From the NCBI GenBank assembly GCA_016873635.1, contig VGWJ01000004.1, positions 1 to 64,000 on the forward strand: 64,000 nt of DNA, given 5' to 3'. The stretch comes from Lentisphaerota bacterium (GTDB taxonomy: Bacteria > Verrucomicrobiota > Kiritimatiellia > UBA8416 > VGWJ01). This document shows positions 59,015 to 64,000 of the stretch, in pieces; position 1 is the first letter of the stretch, and every line of letters starts with the position of its first letter. Made by a program: the position numbers and the translations under genes. The notes beneath the pieces are model-generated. The model had not been told where the DNA came from. It did not search any database and worked only from the letters and a program-made list of their open reading frames with translations.

Positions 59015-61090
59015 TCAGCGGTATGAATCGAGGGCCTTCTCGATTCTTCTGAGCGTCTTCTCATCGGGCCCGGCGGGCTCGCCGGTCCCCACGCCGGAGT
59101 CGACGGCCGGCGCCCCCCCTTCCCCACGGCGCGCGCCCCCCAGCCGCAGGGCCCGCGCCGCGGCGTCCGCCGCGGCCCCGCGATTCCCGTTCGCCGCATG
59201 GCACGCCGCCGCCACCTCTGACGCCCGCCAGCTTCCGTCGCGCACGCCTACCGGCAGCGCGTTCACCATGCGCAGGGCCCTGGCGGGATCGCGCAGCTCC
59301 TCCAGGGGGCACGTCGCCAGCAACCAGGCCATTTCCACGTGGGCGAAAAGCAGCCCCGGATTCAGGCGCAATGCCATTTCGAGATGCTCACGGGCCGGAC
59401 CGTAGGCGCCCGTTTCAGACAATACCGCCCCCAGCAGGGCGTGGGCCCGGTCCATGTCCGGATTGACCGCAAGCGCTCTTTCCAATTGCGCCGCCGCCTC
59501 CTCCGGTCTGTCCAGCGCCCTGAAGGCCAGCGCCGCATGCAGCCGATAGGCTGCCTCGCGGTCGTCGCCGCGGGAGGACGCCCGTTCGAAAGGCGGCAAC
59601 GCTTCCTCGGCCCTGCCCTGCCCCAGCAGCGCCAGCCCGATCCGATCATGCGCCGCCGGCCGGTAGTGCCACGGATTTCTGGCTGCCACGGCGTGTTTCA
59701 ATCCGGGTCGGGCCAGGACCGCCTCAATATCGCCGAGCAGCCGCGACGCCGCGGTCTCGGCTTCGGCAAAACGGCCTTCCTGGAGCAGACCGTCAACGAC
59801 GGCAAGCCCGACCCGGTAGTTGCCGGGACACCTTCGCAACGTCTCGGACCACGCCGCTTGCCTGGAATGGAACACCGTGTTGCGCCGACCCGTGGTCGCC
59901 GCCAGCGCCGCGAGCGCCAGCGCCGCGGCCAGGCGGAACACAAGGGACGCCGCGTTTCCGTCCGGCCCCCTGCGAACGGGCAGGCCGCGGCAAGCCCGGG
60001 CCGCGGCCAGAACCGCGGCGGCAACCACCGCGGTCAGCGGCAGATACATGCGATGCTCGAAGGCGTAGTCCGGTCGCGGCAGAAAGCTGGAAGTGGGCGC
60101 AAGCACCGCAAAGAAGAAGAAACCCGGGAAAGCCCGCCGCGGCGCAACGATCAGCCCCACGGCCGTCGCCGCCAGCAGGCCGCCGACGGCCAGTGCGCCG
60201 GGAATGATCTGCCCCGCGGTCTCGGCGCGCGGCCAGCCGTAGTCCAGGCACAGCGGATGCGGCCAGAATGAGAGCCGCAAGTAGTGCGTGATTACCCCCG
60301 CCTGCGTCAGCGCATACCGGACCATTCTCGTGAAGGGCGATTCCTGGTCGGCCGAGCTCAGCGTATCCGGCACGCCCGTTGCCAGAAGAACGCCGAGCAG
60401 AACCCAGGTGAGGGCCAGGCCGGCATACATGGCCCATCGCTGCCGGAACAGGCCGCGGAACGAGCCGGAGAGGAAGATGCGGTCATAGACCAGCGCGACC
60501 AGCGGGGCCGTGACCATTATCTCCTTGCTGGCCATGCCCAGGGCGCAGGCCGCGACCGCCAGCGCTTGCCAGCCCCGCCGTCCGCGCCCCTCCGCCGCCG
60601 CCGCGCGCGCCACGCCGTAGATGGTAAGCAGGTAGAACAGAGCCATCATGACCTCGTAGCGCTGACAGGTGTACGTCACCGCCGAGGTGGTCAGCGGGTG
60701 CGCGGCCCACAGGGCGGAAACGAAGAAAGCCAGCTCGGCGCGCCGCGACAACATCCAGTCCGGCGCGCCGGGGCGGCCCAGGGTGCGGCTCGCGAGCGTA
60801 TACAGGACAAGTGCCGCGGCCAGGTGCAGGGCAAGGTTGACAAGGTGATAGTCGGTGGGATTGTCGCCGCCCACGGCGTAGTTCAAGGCAAAGGTCGCGT
60901 CCACCACGAACCGTCGTTGCCGCCAGTCGTCGGGCGGCGGCCACAGCCGGCGGATGCGTGGGTTGTCCGTGATCGTTTTGTCGTCGTCAAAAACAAACAC
61001 GGCCCGGAAGCTGGTCGCATACGCCGCGACCACCACGAGGGCCAGCAGCAGCGGGAGAACAGGCAGGCGTCTGTTGCTCGCGAGTTTCAT
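59015..61090 (-). CDS. Multi-pass membrane protein with C-terminal TPRs (TMTC/GT-C-like)
   Basis: 691 aa. About ten hydrophobic helices in residues 10-410, beginning LPLLLALVVVAAYATSF, with FVFDDDKTITDNPRIR in the first extramembrane loop: the Asp pair is typical of GT-C glycosyltransferases of the TMTC/PMT type. Residues about 440-640 are TPRs (AHDRIGLALLGQGRAEEAL, ALLGAVLSETGAYGPAREH). Such proteins are frequent in PVC bacteria and are suspected protein O-glycosyltransferases; the activity here is not shown by the sequence. Seven bases separate its ATG from the ribE stop, so it is the last gene of the riboflavin operon. Confidence 0.8.
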   Translation of the reverse strand: MKLASNRRLPVLPLLLALVVVAAYATSFRAVFVFDDDKTITDNPRIRRLWPPPDDWRQRRFVVDATFALNYAVGGDNPTDYHLVNLALHLAAALVLYTLASRTLGRPGAPDWMLSRRAELAFFVSALWAAHPLTTSAVTYTCQRYEVMMALFYLLTIYGVARAAAAEGRGRRGWQALAVAACALGMASKEIMVTAPLVALVYDRIFLSGSFRGLFRQRWAMYAGLALTWVLLGVLLATGVPDTLSSADQESPFTRMVRYALTQAGVITHYLRLSFWPHPLCLDYGWPRAETAGQIIPGALAVGGLLAATAVGLIVAPRRAFPGFFFFAVLAPTSSFLPRPDYAFEHRMYLPLTAVVAAAVLAAARACRGLPVRRGPDGNAASLVFRLAAALALAALAATTGRRNTVFHSRQAAWSETLRRCPGNYRVGLAVVDGLLQEGRFAEAETAASRLLGDIEAVLARPGLKHAVAARNPWHYRPAAHDRIGLALLGQGRAEEALPPFERASSRGDDREAAYRLHAALAFRALDRPEEAAAQLERALAVNPDMDRAHALLGAVLSETGAYGPAREHLEMALRLNPGLLFAHVEMAWLLATCPLEELRDPARALRMVNALPVGVRDGSWRASEVAAACHAANGNRGAAADAAARALRLGGARRGEGGAPAVDSGVGTGEPAGPDEKTLRRIEKALDSYR

Positions 61091-61097
61091 CGTGCCA

Positions 61098-61742
61098 TTA
61101 CGCGAATCCGGCGCGGGCCAGGTCCGCGAGGCTGACGCCGCCGTCCGCGCCGGCCGCGCGCCCCAGGTACTGCCTTACGTACTTGCCGATCATGTCCAGC
61201 TCGATGTTCACCGCGTCGCCTTCGCGCGCCGCGCCCAGCGTCGTGTCGCGGCGCGTCACCGGAACGAGCCACACCTCGAAACCGTCCGCCTGCCTGGACG
61301 CGACCGTCAGGCTCACGCCGTCACAGGCCACGGAGCCTTTCCGCACAATGCCTTCAAGCAGGGCCGCGTCGCAGACCACGCGCAGAACCGTGTCGCGGCC
61401 GGCCGCGCGCACCGCGCCGATACGGCCCGCGCCGTCAATGTGGCCCGCGACCATGTGGCCGCCCAGCCTGTCCCCCAGGCGCAGGGCGCGCTCGAGGTTG
61501 ACGCGCCCGCCGACGGGCAGGGCGCCCAGGTTGCTGCGCGCCAGCGTTTCCGGCAGCGCGTCGCACGCGAAACTCCCGCGCTCCGCGCCGGCCACGGTCA
61601 GGCAGACGCCGTTGACCGCGACGCTTTCGCCGGGCGCCAGCGGCGTCTCCCACGGCGCGTGGCCGATGGCCAGGGAGACGCCGCCCGCCGCGCTGTTGCG
61701 CGCCGCCAACGTGCCGATCCGCTGGATGAGTCCGGTGAACAT
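61098..61742 (-). CDS. ribE: Riboflavin synthase, alpha subunit
   Basis: 214 aa. MFTGLIQRIGTLAARN is the standard start; two lumazine-binding repeats follow, with VNGVCLTVAGAERGSFACDA and SVACDGVSLTVASRQADGF, and GGHMVAGHIDGAGRI in the middle. It dismutates 6,7-dimethyl-8-ribityllumazine to riboflavin. It follows ribD by 8 bp. Confidence 0.95.
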   Translation of the reverse strand: MFTGLIQRIGTLAARNSAAGGVSLAIGHAPWETPLAPGESVAVNGVCLTVAGAERGSFACDALPETLARSNLGALPVGGRVNLERALRLGDRLGGHMVAGHIDGAGRIGAVRAAGRDTVLRVVCDAALLEGIVRKGSVACDGVSLTVASRQADGFEVWLVPVTRRDTTLGAAREGDAVNIELDMIGKYVRQYLGRAAGADGGVSLADLARAGFA

Positions 61743-61750
61743 GTGTTTTC

Positions 61751-62848
61751 TCAGCGCCGCACGGCGCGCACCATCACGTCCTCGCCCACCCGCCTGACTT
61801 CCGCCGTTGTGAACGCGGGCGCGGCCGCCAGGGGCCATCCCGGGCCGCGCAGCGCCGGCGCCCCTTCCGCGCCCAGCACGCGCGGCGCCACGAACCATAC
61901 CAGCTCGTCCGCCAGGCCGCCCGCGACAAGCGCATGCGCCAGCTCGCCGCCGCCCTCGCAGAGCACGCGCAGGAAACTCTCACGGCCGCAGCGCCGCAGC
62001 AGCGCCGGCAGCGAAACGCGGCCGCGCGCGGCGCGCACGCGCCACACGGTCGCCCCGGCCCGCTCGTACCGCCTCTGCGCGGCCGGCCCGCAGCGCCCGG
62101 TCACCGCCATGATCGTGCGCTGCGCCGCGCCGTCGGCGAGCACCCGCGCGCGCGCGGGCACGCGCCCCGCGGAATCGACGACCAGGCGCCACGGTCCCGG
62201 CGCCGCCGCGGCGGGCGCGCGCAGCGAAGGATCGTCCAGGCACGCGGTGCGGCGCCCCACCATGATCGCGTCGGCTTTGCGCCGCATTCGGCCCACCGTG
62301 CGCCGGGCGGCCGGGCCGCTGATCCACCGCGACCGTCCCGCCGCGTCGGCGATGCGGCCGTCCAGCGTCGCGGCCATCTTGAGTGTAACGTACGGCAGGC
62401 CGGTCGTCACCCATTTGGCGAAGGGCGCGATCAGCCTCTCGGCCGCCGGGGCGCAGCAGCCTTCGCTCACCGCGACGTCCGCGCGCCGCAGCGCCGCCAG
62501 GCCGCGGCCGTTGTGCCGCGGATTGGGATCGCGGACCGCCGCGACAACGCGCTTCACGCCCGCGCGGATAACGGCCTCCGTGCAGGGGCCCGTCCGGCCC
62601 GCGGTGCAGCACGGCTCCAGCGTGACGTACAGCGTGGCGCCGCGCGCCGCGGCGCCCGCGCGCCGCAGCGCCACGATCTCCGCGTGCGGCCCGCCGGCCC
62701 GCGCGTGATAGCCTTCCCCCACCGCCCGGCCGCGGACAACCAGCACGGCGCCGACCGGCGGATTGGGGCGGGTGCGGCCCTCGCCGCGCGCGGCCAGGGC
62801 CAGCGCGCGCCGCATCCAGCGCTCATCCCGCTTCCGTTCCGCGCTCAT
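61751..62848 (-). CDS. ribD: Riboflavin biosynthesis deaminase-reductase
   Basis: 365 aa. Deaminase domain (1-150): MRRALALAARGEGRTRPNPP, zinc site GGPHAEIVALRRAG and TLEPCCTAGRTGPCTEAVIR. Reductase domain (150-365): YVTLKMAATLDGRIADAAGR, SRWISGPAARR, IMVGRRTACLDDPSL and a late FLRVLCEGGGELAHALV. Both steps of the pathway are covered. It overlaps nusB by four bases. Confidence 0.95.
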   Translation of the reverse strand: MSAERKRDERWMRRALALAARGEGRTRPNPPVGAVLVVRGRAVGEGYHARAGGPHAEIVALRRAGAAARGATLYVTLEPCCTAGRTGPCTEAVIRAGVKRVVAAVRDPNPRHNGRGLAALRRADVAVSEGCCAPAAERLIAPFAKWVTTGLPYVTLKMAATLDGRIADAAGRSRWISGPAARRTVGRMRRKADAIMVGRRTACLDDPSLRAPAAAAPGPWRLVVDSAGRVPARARVLADGAAQRTIMAVTGRCGPAAQRRYERAGATVWRVRAARGRVSLPALLRRCGRESFLRVLCEGGGELAHALVAGGLADELVWFVAPRVLGAEGAPALRGPGWPLAAAPAFTTAEVRRVGEDVMVRAVRR

Positions 62849-63264
62849 TCGCGCACCGGGCGCCCGATCTCCTTGCGGGCCCGGTCGAGGATCCCGTTCA
62901 CGAAGCGGCCGGACTCGCTGCTGCTGAAATACTTGGCGATATCCACGGCTTCGTTGATCGACACCACGGCCGGTATGTCCCGTCGGAACAGCATTTCATA
63001 CAGCGCCAGCCGCAGCACGCTGCGCTCGACCGTGCCCATGCGCCCGATCTGCCAGTGCTCCGTGCAGCGCGTGAGCATTTCGTCCACCTGCGGCAGGTTC
63101 TGCAGCACGCCGCGCACCAGGTCTTCCGTGAACTGGCGCGCCTCGGGATCCGCGCGCCGCTCCGCCCAGAACGCCGGAAACGCCTTGTCAGGCTCGGCGG
63201 GATTCATGTCCAGCTGGAACAGCAGCTGCACGGCGCATTCCCGGTTCTGGCGGCGCGTGGTCAC
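62845..63264 (-). CDS. nusB: Transcription antitermination protein NusB
   Basis: 139 aa all-helical. TTRRQNRECAVQLLFQLDMN is the NusB opening; TEHWQIGRMGTVERSVLRLA (conserved W-x-I-x-R-x-x-x-V-D-R-like block), YEMLFRRDIPAVVSINEAVD and KYFSSSESGRFVNGILDRAR follow. It binds boxA RNA with NusE. Start is a GTG 8 bases after the ribH stop. In many genomes nusB follows ribH, but here it is inserted within the rib genes. Confidence 0.93.
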   Translation of the reverse strand: MTTRRQNRECAVQLLFQLDMNPAEPDKAFPAFWAERRADPEARQFTEDLVRGVLQNLPQVDEMLTRCTEHWQIGRMGTVERSVLRLALYEMLFRRDIPAVVSINEAVDIAKYFSSSESGRFVNGILDRARKEIGRPVRE

Positions 63265-63272
63265 CAACGGCC

Positions 63273-63740
63273 TCAGGCGCCGATGGCGCGGTAGAGGTTC
63301 ACCATCTCGATGGCGGCCAGCGCGGCCTGCCACCCCTTGTTCCCGGCCTTGGTGCCGCAGCGCTCGATGGCCTGTTCCAGCGTCGAAGCGCACACCACGC
63401 CGTTGATGACGGGTATGCCGCGGTCGGCGCCGAGGGCGGCCAGGGACCGCGATACCTGCGAGTTGATCAGCTCGGCGTGCGGCGTGGCGCCCTGCACCAC
63501 CGCGCCCAGCACGATTATCGCGTCGTAGCGGCCCGTCTCGGCCAGTTTCCGCGCCGCCAGCGGCGTCTCGTTGGCGCCCGGCGTCCGGGCCACGGCAATC
63601 GCGTCGTCGTCCGCGCCGTGCCGCACGAGGCAGTCAATCGCGCCGCTCAGCAGTTCCTTCGTCAGGAAATCGTTGAAACGGCTGACGACGATCCCGAACC
63701 TGAGCCCTTCCGCCTGCAACCTGCCTTCATACTCCTTCAT
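63273..63740 (-). CDS. ribH: 6,7-dimethyl-8-ribityllumazine synthase
   Basis: 155 aa. FGIVVSRFNDFLTKELLSGA, VARTPGANETPLAARKLAET, DAIIVLGAVVQGATPHAELI and IPVINGVVCASTLEQAIERC with KAGNKGWQAALAAIEM form the full lumazine synthase pattern, including the His in TPHAEL. GGAGG precedes the ATG. It makes the ribE substrate. Confidence 0.96.
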   Translation of the reverse strand: MKEYEGRLQAEGLRFGIVVSRFNDFLTKELLSGAIDCLVRHGADDDAIAVARTPGANETPLAARKLAETGRYDAIIVLGAVVQGATPHAELINSQVSRSLAALGADRGIPVINGVVCASTLEQAIERCGTKAGNKGWQAALAAIEMVNLYRAIGA

Positions 63741-63782
63741 GCCGCGCCTCCTTCCCGCATTGCCACCCGCCACTCGCCCCTT

Positions 63783-64000
63783 CTAGAGCAGATGCCCCAG
63801 CTTCTCCTTCTTCACCCTCAGGTATCGCGCGCTGTGTTCCGTCGTCTCGCCCAGGATCGGCACGCGTTCCACGATCTTGAGCCCGAAACCCTCCAGGCCG
63901 ACGATCTTGCGGGGATTGTTGGTCATCAGCCGTATGCTGTGCAAGCCCAGGTCCGAGAGAATCTGCGCGCCGACGCCGTAGTCGCGCAGGTCGGGCTCGA
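63783..64000 (-). CDS. ribA: GTP cyclohydrolase II (C-terminal part; probably RibBA), partial
   Basis: Only the last 72 residues are in the window; the gene continues past the right edge. The visible end reads [40 protein letters not shown] and terminates KEKLGHLL. These are the conserved C-terminal motifs of GTP cyclohydrolase II (L-T-N-N-P-x-K). In this context it is usually fused to 3,4-dihydroxybutanone-4-phosphate synthase (ribBA). It would be the first visible step of the operon, and any FMN riboswitch would lie outside the window. Confidence 0.9.
   Translation of the reverse strand, partial: EPDLRDYGVGAQILSDLGLHSIRLMTNNPRKIVGLEGFGLKIVERVPILGETTEHSARYLRVKKEKLGHLL

Noticed and set aside
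61098-63800. FMN riboswitch inside the riboflavin operon
   Set aside because: Gaps between rib genes are 45 bp or less; there is no room for the aptamer. If present it must be right of the window.

Overview
The window is a piece of a high-GC bacterial chromosome (visibly about two-thirds G+C, third codon positions dominated by G and C). Several traits suggest the PVC superphylum, most likely a Kiritimatiellota/Lentisphaerota-type lineage. These are a GreA with a very long N-terminal extension (the architecture known from Chlamydia), a relic of a beta-helix/choice-of-anchor surface protein, a possible PEP-CTERM-like tail relic, and a large fucosidase/beta-glycan gene set. This placement is inference from gene content, not a phylogeny. 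No rRNA, tRNA or CRISPR array was recognised.

Region 1 (1-18.4 kb) is accessory and sugar-oriented. It holds a four-helix-bundle/zinc-ribbon gene bracketed by inverted repeats and a GH2 stub coupled to it. A putative operon follows (DUF1080 protein, GH29 alpha-L-fucosidase, AGE-type sugar epimerase, UroD-like methyltransferase, GH30 glycosidase), then an ABC exporter, a nitroreductase, a GH95 fucosidase, a complete RAYT transposon, a YbaK-type deacylase, a BCAM0308-family protein and a GH94 cellobiose phosphorylase with a LacI-type operator-like site upstream. The enzymes have no obvious signal peptides, so they probably act on oligosaccharides in the cytoplasm.

Region 2 (18.5-37.5 kb) is housekeeping. 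A long minus-strand run ispF-cysS-tmk-holB-ricT-amaP-thiE-like-pfkB-lnt-prfB ends with prfB, which carries the classic programmed +1 frameshift. Then come an MBL hydrolase on the plus strand and the minus-strand unit dksA-like-lspA-miaA-radC behind a strong sigma70-type promoter. Long greA lies divergent from an RluA-family synthase. A Dph6-like ATP pyrophosphatase and infA follow.

Region 3 (37.6-39.9 kb) is a lower-GC restriction-modification island with its own promoter. Region 4 (40-50.6 kb) carries rnr-ykgJ-like-thrC, a PPi-type phosphofructokinase, and a unit M14 peptidase-purD-purE-LMW phosphatase-rpiB/glyA fusion. purD has an apparent one-base frameshift in a G run.

Region 5 (50.8-59 kb) is a type II secretion/type IV pilus-like locus: ExeA-like ATPase, GspB-like protein, TPR/MshEN-like protein, GspE/PilB ATPase, GspF/PilC, an NtrC-type response regulator and a prepilin. 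A good sigma54 promoter match lies between the regulator and the prepilin, suggesting PilR-PilA-style control. A 172-bp MITE-like element with perfect terminal inverted repeats, an 11-bp flanking duplication and a 32-bp perfect internal hairpin sits in this locus.

Region 6 (59-64 kb) is a TPR membrane protein followed upstream by a riboflavin operon (ribBA-ribH-nusB-ribD-ribE). ribBA runs off the right edge.

Two patterns recur. Short heptamer arrays sit in at least five small intergenic gaps, often beside a start codon. Promoters of the form TTGACA-like, 17 bp, TAnnnT recur, which supports the chosen starts.
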